Of a stretch of 64,000 nt of DNA, positions 54,798 to 64,000 are shown piece by piece. The stretch's first letter is position 1. Each line of letters starts with the position of its first letter. The translations under genes and the position numbers were made by a program. The notes under the pieces were generated by a model that was given only the letters and a program-made list of their open reading frames with translations, did not search any database and had not been told where the DNA came from. Source of the DNA: Clarkia xantiana subsp. parviflora (lineage: Eukaryota; Streptophyta; Magnoliopsida; Myrtales; Onagraceae); NCBI GenBank assembly GCA_036873135.1, contig JAPTYO010000018.1:4774001-4838000 (forward strand), in the 5' to 3' direction.

Positions 54798-56340
54798 TTA
54801 AGCCCTACGTAATCCAAGCAGTTTTACGTGCATTTCAAAAATCTCCCTACGTAACGGCTTAGTTAAAGGGTCTGCGACCATATTGTCGGTAGGCAAGTAT
54901 TCTAAAGCGATTATGTTGTCCTCAAGAACAGATTTAGTATAATTGTATTTCACATCAATGTGCTTTGTCCTACTATGGTACTTGGGATTCTTAACTGCCG
55001 CAATGGCCGCCTGACTGTCGAAGTACACCTTCACAGGTTTACTCTTCTTGTCGGTGCCAATTAATGCAGTAAGAAGCCTCTTCAGCCAGACCGCTTCTTG
55101 TGCGTTTTTGGAGAGGGCAATGAATTCCGATTCCATAGTGGAAAGCGCGACACAAGATTGTTTCTTGCTCACCCATGATATGGCAGCATTAGCTAGGAGG
55201 AAAACTCCTCCTGTGGTGGACTTACGATCATCCGGATCGCCACCGTGGTCGGCGTCACTATAACTGGTCAATTCGAGCCGATCGCCCTCATAGCACAGAA
55301 AGTAGTCGGCAGTACCTTTCAGATATCTGATTATTTATTTTACGGCCTTTAGATGTTGATAAATAGGATCTGATTGGAATATTGCTACTAGGCCCACAAC
55401 GTAACAGATGTCTGGCCGAGTACAGAGCATGGCGTACATTAGACTCCCTACCATGCTCAGATACTCTGCATTCTTCATCTGTTCACGCTCCTGCTGGTTA
55501 TTTCGGGCCATCACTCTTCGATTGCGCGCACCCGAACACAACCGGCCTATCCACGAGTTTAGCATCCAGTATTCTGAATCTTTTCAACAGTTTATTGATA
55601 TGTGATTCCTGAGATAGACATAATTTCCGGGTGGCACGATCTCGGGCAATTTTGATGCCTAAGATGTACATGCCCTCTCCCATGTCTTTCATCTCGAATG
55701 CTGATGCTAACAAGGACTTCAATTTATTCATGAAACTCATATCGTTCGCAGCAATGAGTATATCATCCACGTATAGTGTTATGATGAGATACTTAGACCC
55801 GGAGGTCTTAGTGTATACGCATGGATCCTCGTGAAGATTCATGAATCCGTATCCGACGATTTCCTCGTGGAATATGCGATACCATTGCCGAGACGATTGT
55901 TTAAGGCCGTATATACATCTTTGGAGTTTGCAAACTTTATGTTCTTTGCCATGAGTAATGAAATCCTCCGGCTGCTCCATATAAATTTCTTCCTCCAGGT
56001 TTCCATGGAGGAATGCGGTCTTAACATCCATTTGATGCAGCTCTAGATCAAGACTAGCAACTAGGGCAAGGATGGCCCTTACTGTGGTGTAACGCACAGT
56101 TGGTGAGTATGTTTCATCAAAGTCCACTCCGTGGATTTGGGTATATCCTTTCGCAACTAGTCGAGCTTTGTATCGCTCGACTTCTCCATCAGCAGTGAGT
56201 TTGAGTTTCAAAACACTTAGCTCCTATTGCTCTGCGGTTCGCAGGCAAATCAACTAATGACCAAACAGAATTAGCTTTCATTGAGGTGATTTCATCTTCC
56301 GTTTCTTTTTTCCATTCCTTTGCTTGAGGTCCTTCCATCG
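54798..56340 (-). pseudogene. Copia-4 RT and RNase H (lightly broken)
   Basis: RT 56211-55498: AKGYTQIHGVDFDETYSPTV, MDVKTAFLHGNLEEEIYMEQ, LQRCIYGLKQSSRQWYRIF, YVDDILIAANDMSFMNKLKS, YILGIKIARD, KPVVFG-type motif. Frameshift near 55500; the next frame (to 55335) has QMKNAEYLSMVGSLMYAMLC. TAA at 55335 in AVK(R)IIRYLK. RNase H 55271-54798: YSDADHGGDPDDRKSTTGG, MESEFIALSKNAQEAVWLKR, IDVKYNYTKSVLEDN, LLGLRRA. The RT N-terminus (KEWKKETEDEI, NSVWSLVDLPANRRAIG) lies at 56212-56340 after a TAA and a frameshift. Confidence 0.9.
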
Positions 56341-56341
56341 C

Positions 56342-57538
56342 TTATTTAACCGTTACTGGTTTATCAACAGATATGAGAGTGAATATTTCACCTCTCTCAA
56401 TGGGATATCTTTTAGGGGAAGTGCGTTGCCTTTGACTGCATCTAGGCTCACCTATCCCATTTTGAGTTTGACCCATACTCCCACTTGGAATAATGCTTCT
56501 TATCGGGGAACTACTCCCGCAGGGAATGTTGGCGTTACTAGAACATTGAGCAACAACTTTCCTAGGACGACCCCTTCGTCTCGGAATTTCATCTCCGAGA
56601 TTAGTTCTTTGATCGCTAGGATCTGGAACTGGAGAGATCATCCCACTCCCACTTGAAATAATGGGAATTGATGGTGGTTGTGTGTTATGAATGTCAAGTT
56701 CTACTTGATTCGTATTCCCACCAATAGTGATTTGTGTTTGGGGGGGAAGTGAGCCCTCCCACTGAATTATAATGGGGATCTCATCCTCATTAACCGAATC
56801 ACTTGTTGCTGTGCCATATCTACCACTCGAATAAAGTGGGACCTGAGTATCATCATCATCATGTTCTAGTTCGGTCAGAACTTCATCTGCTTTTATATCT
56901 TGAAGCGATGGAAATTCGTCCTCAAGAAAAGTGACGTCTCTGGATTCATGTCCGTACACACTACCGTTTTCTTGAGTTGAAACAAATACATAACCTTTTG
57001 AGTTCTCGGAGTATCTTATAAAGATGCTCTTAAGTCCTCTGCGGCCTAACTTGCCAAATCGGCTGTCAGTTGTATGTGTGTAAATTGCGCACCCCCAAGG
57101 TCGCAGCCTGGTAAGATTTAAGTCTCTACCAGTCCAGAGCTCATACGGTGTTGTGTTAACTGCTTTTGATGGGACAAGTTTTACTACATGAGTGGCAGCA
57201 AGCAATGCGTCTCCCCAATAATAAATTGGTAATTGTGCTTGTGACATCATGGTTCTCACCATGTCTAGGAGAGTCCGATTACGACGTTCAGCCACACCAT
57301 TCTGCTGTGGTGTGTTGGGGATCTTCGTTTGACGGGCGATCCCACTTTCTTCGCATAACTTATCAAACTCATTAGAGAGATACTCTCCACCTCTATTGGT
57401 GCGAAGGATTTTCACCTTCTGCTCCTGTTGATTCTCCACGAGCTTTAGAAAGCTTTTAAAGCAATCTATAGCTTCAGATTTGCGAGTAATCAAATGAGTA
57501 AACCCAAATTGGGTGTAGTCATCAATGAAAGTTACGAA
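56342..57538 (-). pseudogene. Copia-4 integrase core and C-terminal part
   Basis: Open frame 57493-56342. ILRTNRGGEYLSNEFDKLCE has Asn where the second catalytic Asp of the integrase is expected (RTDxGGEY). PQQNGVAERRNRTLLDMVRT keeps the catalytic Glu. Then LRPWGCAIYTHTTDSRFGKL, FIRYSENSKGYVF, the acidic linker ELEHDDDDTQVPLY and RRRGRPRKVVAQCSS. It is separated from the upstream frame by a TGA (57540-57542) in NGK(*)YFVTFIDDY. Confidence 0.88.
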
Positions 57539-57541
57539 GTA

Positions 57542-58399
57542 TCACTTTCCATTCCTAGTAGTTACTTTCATTGGTCCACCGACATCGGAATGGATTATCT
57601 GCATTGGAAATTCTGCTCGTTTTGCTTCACCGAATGGCTTGCGGGTGGACTTTCCAGCCAGACAGTCATGACATGTGTGTTTGACCACACTGTTTGTTCT
57701 GGGCAGAAGCCGTCGTCGAGCAAACGACTGAACTCTGTCATGGCATATATGTCCAAGCCGCGAATGCCATCCGGTTGCATCAGTTTCTGCTTCTTTGGAA
57801 GACATTGCATACAAACGATATGAATTTACATTGCCATGTAGATCCATGATAAACAAACCATTATAAGAAAAGGCATATCCAAATAAAGTATCCCCTTTAC
57901 TTATACGAACAAAGGATCTCTCAAATGACAAAATAAAGTTTTTAACCATAAGAGCAGAAACAGAAACAACGTTCCTACAGATTCTAAGAGCGAAAAGGAC
58001 ATTATCTAGAAGTAAGAATTTTCCATTGCCCATCGGCAATTTGCAAGTCCCTACCCCTATGACTTCAACTTGTGAGTTGTAGCCAATGTGTATCCTTTTA
58101 GAATCCTTCGGCAATCGTCTAAACTTGGGAAATAGTTCTCGATCGTTGGCTATGTGGTCCGTTGCGCTTGAATCAAGAATCCAAGACGGATTTGAGTCAG
58201 TTAACATGACAGTTGAGGAAACTAAAGCTTCCTCTACATAACCAAATTCGCATACCTTCTCAGGATGCGATTTGTGGGAACCTGCTCCGTCGCTTATTCT
58301 GCGTGGGCTGGAGTTCCCGCAAACTATCTCAGATTTTAATCTGGTACTGCCTTGTTTAGGTGAAGTCAACATTTTACCGTCGACTACCTGTTGTTTCTT
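57542..58399 (-). pseudogene. Copia-4 protease and integrase N-terminus
   Basis: Aspartic protease motif WILDSSATDHI near 58165 and following NDRELFPKFRR. The pre-integrase segment follows, LYAMSSKEAETDATGWHSRL, with the HHCC finger (H...H...CHDC, 57700-57640) and KRAEFPMQIIHSDVGGPM (first catalytic Asp). No stop within 858 bases. Continuous in frame with gag across the TGA at 58400-58402. Confidence 0.88.
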
Positions 58400-59041
58400 T
58401 CATTTGTTCCTGAATTTCCTTTTCTTGCGGCCAGCTTGTCCTGTGGATTTTGGTTCCTTTATTACCGATTTTAATCGAGCCTGTTCCATCTCGACTATTT
58501 TCAGGACAGATGCAATATCAAGTACAGAACTGCTGACAGTCAATATAGCCTTGGTTGCTCTCCAAGACATCGGGAGGATCCCTATTATGGCCTGATTTTT
58601 ATCTAATTCAGCCATCTGACTATCATCTTCCAATGGCTTGAATAAGCGAAGGAGGTCGTATACTTTTTCAAGTATACTCTTACTGTTGTTGTTCAGACAG
58701 AATTCTAATGTTGGTATAAGTGGGTGCAGTGTAACTGCGATGCCACTTCCATATTTCAGAAAGAGGGCATCCCAGATGTCCTTTGTCGTCGGATCATCCT
58801 TATAGCGGACATAGAAATCTTCTGAAATTTTCGACAGTATCAGCTCCTTTACTTTCTTGTCATCTTGCTCCCACTTAAAATGGGCAAATGCCAGATCTTT
58901 GGTGAGTCCGACATTTGGATAATTCATGGTTATTTGTATGTGGTCACACAGACCTTGTGCTTCCAAAATCGTAATGACGTGTTTGCTCCACGAGTCATAA
59001 TTCGTCTCAACTAATAGCTCAGATTCACATGATAATGCCAT
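58400..59041 (-). CDS. gag: Copia-4 gag (capsid), open frame
   Basis: 213 residues starting MALSCESELLVETNYDSWSK: a UBN2-type copia gag (NYDSWSKHVITILEAQGL, KDIWDALFLKYGSG, LLRLFKPLEDDSQMAELDKN, LPMSWRATKAIL) ending in a basic tail GRKKRKFRNK. It differs in sequence from the copia-2 and copia-3 gag. No CCHC knuckle is visible before the protease. The frame ends in TGA, but the next codons (KKQQVVDGKM) lead straight into the protease frame, so gag and pol were one ORF before a single-base change, or the stop is read through. Confidence 0.88.
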   Translation of the reverse strand: MALSCESELLVETNYDSWSKHVITILEAQGLCDHIQITMNYPNVGLTKDLAFAHFKWEQDDKKVKELILSKISEDFYVRYKDDPTTKDIWDALFLKYGSGIAVTLHPLIPTLEFCLNNNSKSILEKVYDLLRLFKPLEDDSQMAELDKNQAIIGILPMSWRATKAILTVSSSVLDIASVLKIVEMEQARLKSVIKEPKSTGQAGRKKRKFRNK

Positions 59042-60508
59042 CTATTCATCGATAATAACACTAGGTTGGGAAGATAACAACATTTTGACAGAATTGCATA
59101 CATCAGATTATCTATTATGATGGAATGCGACGAATAGTGATTCTTCAGTCACTAAACCAAACCAACCTTTAGTAAACCGAGGAAGGGGGTGTTGCGAAAG
59201 AATTCACACTATTGTCGTTTTCAATATAATAGATCATTCTTTTGAAAACGGTTATTTTATTGCAAATTACCGGAATGGGAATTTTCAAATGAGCATACCT
59301 GATCTTGGCATTCCCAAGGCCCTTATGATTTTATAAAATTATCCGATAACTTACGCATGCATAATTGTAATTATACTACATCTAGCAAATCATCATACCA
59401 TGCCATAAACATCGAACACAACATGCTTACACGTCATGCGTCTAATGTTCCTAGCATATATAATTCTACGTAAAGTAAATTATCACATGCGTTATATCGT
59501 GAACATCCTAGCATACGCGTCAAAACATGTAATTTCCGCACATATCATGCATAATTGGCAACTGGAATTTTCGGTTTTTATAAAACGTTTTGAAAATATT
59601 AGGGGCTGTTTTGCAATTCATGCTTACAATCAATCATGCGAATTTCTAGACATGGATTCTAGGCACTTTCAATTAGCATATCATGTCTATCCTATTGCGC
59701 AAACCATATATTTAAATCCCAGAACTCAATGCTCGCAATATAATATCCAGCTAGCTTGACTAAGTCAAGACGACAATTCTAATTATATCAAAATATATGA
59801 TGCTGAAAGTAAACAATTGCAAATCAGCCCACTAATTTAGTCCAATCCCAAAAACATGCAAGTCCGAGATCCATCCCCATAATCGAAACCAGGCATTAGG
59901 GTTTTGATTGAAAATCGTGTTTTAAAACACAATCCCTAAGAGCACTGTTTAAGTTAATTTTAAAGTTCGAAAACATTTTGGATTTAAAATTTGACATTCT
60001 ATTTTATTGAACAATTTAAAATTTGCGAAAATTTAAAAGTGGTTCGGTCCAAATTTTAAAAATCTGGTTTAACCCGGTCTGATTTTAAAAATTCTGGTTT
60101 GGTCCGAAATGGTTCAATAAAATAAGATTGTGGTTCGGTTTATCACTCAAAACCGGTTAGGTTAGGTTCAATTTAGTTACTACGGTCCGACCCGACCCGA
60201 CTACCCGATTAAGAAAACCCGGATTGGTTTTATTCATTCCGGTTTAGCAATTGGACCGGCCCATAAACCCTAGGGTTCGGCTGAAATATGTCTTGTGGGC
60301 TAAGTAGGGTTTTAAAGTCCACTAAAAACTTAACATAGCCACCATGAAATATTAATGATTTAAAATAATTTCCAATATTGCTAATATATATATATAATTC
60401 GACTAAACACACACATATATATAAATATTGTCAAGATTTTATCACAAAGATTTAAATCAATTAACAATATATAATATATATATATATATATATATAAAAT
60501 TCGGCTAA

Positions 60509-60555
<47 letters not shown>

Positions 60556-61176
60556 TTGTCAAAAATATATTTAGGGATAAAATATACAGACAATATATCT
60601 TCTTAATCTTTTTAAGTAACTAAATCCTATCAATATATTTTTATCCCTATCTTTTAGTTATATATATTGATAGTTAATATCTTTTACAATATTATATTAC
60701 AAACCTATCCATATTTTCCAACTTATAGATATATAGTTACCTATTAATAAAATTTAAAAATGGCAACATATATATTTTTATATTAGTGCCGAAATTTTAA
60801 AGTCTTAGTCACCAAGAAAATTAAAACTTTTACCTAAAATACCCCTAGGGTTTTCGGCACAAACATGCAAAGTTGGAAAAGTTGTCAAATTTTAAGATCA
60901 AATACTACCTTGATAAAGAATCCAAATTGTGTTCTCGATAAAACTCATGGTGTTCTTGAAGATTATGAACATCAAACTCAAATTCATAACAAAATTTTCG
61001 GTTTTGATCCTCAAAAACACTTAAATTTCGAAAATTTTAAGTTTTTAAAGATCAAATGCATGATTTCATGTTGAAAATTTCGGAACACATATTGATGTTC
61101 ATCAACCTAAAAATTTCAGATTTTTCATATATCCAAGAACATCAGTTTATCAAAATTTTAAGAACTCCTAACTCAG
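59042..61176 (-). other. Copia-4 leader
   Basis: Reverse of the leader type found in copia-1/2/3: landmarks ccaatag-type block (about 59210-59240), cgaggaac/ctagcat text, catccccataatcgaa (about 59873), GGTTCGGTCC-rich zone (60030-60250), and (TA)n tracts at about 60473-60497 and 60515-60551. Non-coding. It diverges from the copia-2/3 leader just before gag. Confidence 0.82.
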
Positions 61177-61750
61177 GCTCTGATACCACTGTTGTATTAC
61201 GGGGACGTAATACTACGGAATGCTAAACGTGTACTAGCAAGAAATCTAATCTACGCAGGGAATTAGTACACATACCTTTTAGCTTTTCTGCCCGAGAACG
61301 ATGTGGAGGAAGTTCTGATCATATGGTCGGAACCACGTGCAAGTTCTTCGTCAGAAGAAGTCCCACGCGATGTAGCTCCACAACAAGACCTCTGATCGAT
61401 TCTTCAACGAAGATGGAACCTCGGACTTGATGTTGGTGGTGCCGAAAATTTAACTAGGGTGACAAGTTTTCTCAATGGAGATCCTTGTTCTTAATTGTGT
61501 GTTTAAACCCTTAGGAATCACCCCTATATATAGTATTGGGTGGAGTTGCCAAAAGGAAACTCCACCCTATGTGGTACTAGGGTTTCGGCCGAACCATGTA
61601 AAAATGGGGAGAGGCCCATTTTGGGCCTCCCTTGTCAATTACTAATTTGATTTGACCCAATTAGCCCATTTTGACAATTACCTAATTAATTTAGGTAATT
61701 CCCTTAATTAACGGGCTCCTATTACGGCGCCACGTCGCCATATGTTAACA
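61177..61750 (-). repeat. Copia-4 primer site and 5' LTR
   Basis: The plus strand reads gctctgataccac (reverse of GTGGTATCAGAGC) at 61177-61189, then the LTR 61190-61750 (561 bp), very close to the 3' LTR with a handful of differences. TATATATA at 61525-61532; dyad at 61538-61567. Confidence 0.92.
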
Positions 61751-61937
61751 TGTTCCACATCATTAGCACCATTATCCTGTGGAGGGGGCTCCCTCCTATT
61801 TTCATGATTATTTTTCTCGAGGTTGGTAGGATATGTTTGAGATTTTTCAATCTCTTCTACAACATCTGGTACCACCATTGGCATACTCTTCAACGGGGCT
61901 ATGAATTTTCGATCGCCTTCCCACAGATGGCGCCAAA
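61751..61937 (-). pseudogene. Gypsy-D gag start and primer-binding site
   Basis: Minus-strand frame from 61893, MKSMPMVVPDVVEEIEKSQT ... DVEH, the N-terminus of gypsy-D gag cut by copia-4. The primer site TGGCGCCATCTGTGGG (reverse, 61920-61935) lies two bases from the LTR at 61938. Confidence 0.85.
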
Positions 61938-63046
61938 TGCTTGGATCAAAGTACGATGGCCCTAGCCTTCGGGAATGGACTTCAGGATGTTGCCTCGCCT
62001 TGCTCTCTTAGGTATATATCTTGACCTCTAGGGGTACTTAGTTACCTTTGTGAAGCTTTTAGTGGCGTTAACCAGAAATGGGGGTGGGGATTTGGCCCTG
62101 ATTCCACTCTGAAGCTTAAGTCAGCTAGGGAATATGAGAGTCTAATACTTGTAAAAGTATATGAGAATATATATAAATAATGAAAGTACTCATAGGTATT
62201 TATAGGGAAGTTTTACTGACTTTATGTGGCGGTTACCCTTTGGAGAGGGTTTCTTTCTAGAGTCGGTACAAGCAGGTGATGCTTGCTTACGTGTGTTCGT
62301 CATGGGATTCACCTTCGTAGATGGACTTCTCCTTCGTAGATGGGCTTCTCCTTATCCATATTATTCCTTGATGGGCTTCTCCTTCCTGATCCTCTCCTTG
62401 CTTCCCTGTAAAAGGGGCACCGGGGTTCCCGGTAAGCCCACTCCGAAGCTTAAGTTAGTGAGAGCTTCTAGAGAGAGGGTGAGCTTAGAGAGATAGTGAA
62501 TACCTTCAAATGAGGGGATGAGCTCTCTATTTATAGAGTTTCTATTGGACCGCCCCGGTTCTAATGGTTCTCTGGTCCGACTGTGGCGGGTTCGTAATTA
62601 TGGGTTGGTCTTGACCGTAAATAAGTTTCCTTTGACCTCGGTTCAACCGTAGGTAAGTTCATTATGGCTAAGTGTTGGTGTATTACCTTCTAGGGCGAGC
62701 CCCGGGTGAGGTATCGTCGGTGGGTGGGGGTCCGGTTGAGGGGGGCTCGTCCGGACGGACAGGGGTACCCCTAAGGCCTTGCTCGGGTGCCCGAGCAAGA
62801 AGAACCTTGCCCGGGTACCCGAGCAAGGAGTTTCTTGCTCGGGTCCCCGGGTGGTTTTTCCACTCGGGTCTTCACGAGTGGGTTTTGCCACTCGGGATAT
62901 TTTTTGGGCCCAAGCGATGGGCCTCGGCAAGCAATATAGATCCTCAATGACGAGAATACGGTGTCCGTGTCTAAAGTCTCGAATTATATTCGGTTATGGC
63001 CCATTTCTCGGGTCCAATTAGTGACAGCTTGGGCGTATATCCACCA
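61938..63046 (-). repeat. Gypsy-D LTR, flanked by a primer site on one side and a polypurine tract on the other
   Basis: 1109 bp; the plus-strand text runs TGCTTGGATC to TATATCCACCA. Read on the minus strand it starts TGGTGGATATACGCCCAA, like the gypsy-B LTR start. TATA box (CTCTATAAATAGAG) at about 62530-62543. U3 has near-palindromes CTTGCTCGGGTGCCCGAGCAAG-type at about 62776-62850 and CCACTCG...CGAGTGG at 62857-62886. Gypsy-D primer site and gag adjoin its left end. A polypurine tract adjoins its right end, so it ends one internal region and begins another. Confidence 0.85.
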
Positions 63047-63941
63047 TTTGCCCCCGAGTCAAGGAATGGTTTCACCTTTTCTTGACTCTGTTTTTAGCTG
63101 AATATCGCTCAAGCGAGTTGCGAAATGTACCTTTGTGACGATCCCGGCCTTTATCGAGTGTTCGAGGAACGTCGCAATTTTCCTTTGCCCCCTGTTCAAG
63201 GAAGCTGGATACACCAAACGCTATTGTTGATTTAAGCAAAATTATGCTATGTATAGATATTTGATAAGGGTAAGAGTTACAAGCCTTGGTCTCCTTTTAC
63301 TTAGCCTTAGGATCGTGTCCATATTGGAGGGACCTCCTTTTTAGGCTCTTAGAGCCGATAGGATGCTTTGGGAGTGGTGTTGCTTTCCGTTTGCGAGTAT
63401 GATCTTCTAGCTTTGGCCTTCAATGGGTGTGGCGTTTTTCTCCCCGTTTATCGAAGTGTGGGCATGGTCCCTTAACCTTATCCCTGCAATTCTCTCTATA
63501 TAGATGGAGGTGAGAGTGGTTAAAATTCCTCCTCTTACCCTTCGTATGAAAAAGTTTTTATAAATGTATGTAGAAGGTTGTTCCATTCGTGTTAAGGGAC
63601 CTCTTCCCTTATAGATTTTCTTGTGATTTGTTCTCGGGGCTTCCCGGATGCTGATTTTTCCTTCGTGACTCGGTGCTGAAGCTACCTCCGCAGTGTCCAC
63701 ACCTTGCTCCTTCATAAGAGGGGGTTTGGTACTTGTGTTACTCTATCTTTGTAACCTGTGCATATAGAGTTGTATGCATATGGTTGCCCCCGTAGTAGGC
63801 ATGCTTCGGATGCTGAGCGGTTAGCCCTTGCACTAATTGCGAAACCTACATTTAAAAGATTGTGTATATATAGCCGCCTCTTACATTGGGTGTGTTTGGC
63901 GTTTTAGACGCGGGGGAGGGGGGGGGGGGAGTTAACCCTTG
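63047..63941 (-). mobile_element. 3' end of a second gypsy-D-type internal region
   Basis: On the minus strand it ends gagtcaag...ccattccttgactcgggggcaaa, nearly the gypsy-B sequence before its 3' LTR (21950-21992). It is therefore the non-coding 3' tail of a Tat-type element. No long frame. A TATATAG on the plus strand near 63505 could be an antisense promoter by analogy with gypsy-B, but the evidence is weak. A long G run sits at 63913-63930. Confidence 0.7.
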
Positions 63942-64000
63942 AGGTAACATTGCCGGGATGACTGTTTAAGACCATAGATCGATCTTTGGAGTTTACAAAC
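63942..64000 (-). pseudogene. Copia RT fragment at the window edge
   Basis: Reverse complement reads VCKLQRSIYGLKQSSRQ, the conserved copia RT segment also found at 46708-46770 and about 55900. It runs off the window. The junction with the gypsy-D-type tail at about 63941 has no visible LTR end, so it is either a deletion junction or a break inside an older copia. Confidence 0.8.

Larger units (their letters stand above)
53106..61750 (-). mobile_element. Copia-4: most complete copia element
   Basis: Minus strand. 5' LTR 61190-61750, primer site 61177-61189, leader to 59042, gag, protease, integrase, RT, RNase H, 3' region, polypurine tract and 3' LTR 53106-53668. All domains are present with a handful of stops and frameshifts. 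Inserted in gypsy-D gag: the gag text at 61751 (reading DVEH leftwards) continues at 53105. The 5-bp flanks (gtttt and tgttc) do not match cleanly. Confidence 0.92.

Noticed and set aside
53106..61750. Clean target duplication for copia-4
   Set aside because: The five bases on each side (gtttt and tgttc) do not match well enough. The insertion is supported by gag continuity instead.

Overview
The window is a block of plant repetitive DNA, almost certainly a gene-poor (pericentromeric or similar) part of an angiosperm genome. I found no host gene, tRNA or rRNA. Nearly every base can be assigned to LTR retrotransposons inserted into one another, plus one non-autonomous Mutator-like DNA transposon and two stretches I could not identify. 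The plant assignment rests on the families seen: Ty1/copia elements with an initiator-Met-type primer site (TGGTATCAGAGC), and Ty3/gypsy elements of the Tat type (TGGCGCCGTCTGTGGG-type primer site, CX2HX4HX4C knuckle, two successive RNase H domains, no chromodomain, long 3' region with an antisense gene). The species cannot be read from the sequence.

Layout, outermost first. Gypsy-D (minus strand, old) is the oldest layer: gag/protease remnants at 51405-53105, the gag start and primer site at 61751-61937, and an LTR at 61938-63046. Copia-1 (plus strand, old, 5' LTR before the window) appears to lie in gypsy-D pol. Its pieces are 1-280, 8129-10632, 29156-29559, 46388-46965, 48859-50842 and a 3' LTR at 50843-51404. 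Inside copia-1 sit gypsy-A (281-8123, +), copia-2 (10633-29155, +), copia-3 (29560-46387, +) and an unidentified 1.9-kb insert (46966-48858). Copia-2 holds gypsy-B (12997-22968, +). Copia-3 holds gypsy-C (31533-39236, -) and a Mutator-like element (40856-41657). Copia-4 (53106-61750, -) interrupts gypsy-D gag. Target-site duplications support the order: AGCCC for gypsy-A, ACC[A/T]G for copia-2, GTTAC for gypsy-B, GTTAG for copia-3, [G/T]GATA for gypsy-C, and an imperfect 9-bp repeat for the Mutator-like element. Nesting is four deep: gypsy-D > copia-1 > copia-2 > gypsy-B.

Most coding regions are broken. Gypsy-A and gypsy-C are two damaged copies of one family with gag, protease, RT, two RNase H domains and integrase. 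Copia-2 and copia-3 have gag and RT/RNase H but no recognisable protease or integrase core. Copia-4 is the most complete copia. The exception is gypsy-B: its LTRs differ by about one base plus one 34-bp repeat unit, and it carries an intact 1308-residue pol ORF with no gag at all.

The most unusual object is gypsy-B. It is a recently moved, gag-less, pol-only Tat element whose 4-kb 3' region contains an antisense gene with its own TATA box and three coding exons that join in frame (306 residues, C-terminal coiled coil). Other recurring patterns are inverted repeats placed at or just before the TATA box in the LTRs, with arms of different sequence in different families, and copia elements that share leader, pol and 3' region but carry different genes at the gag position.
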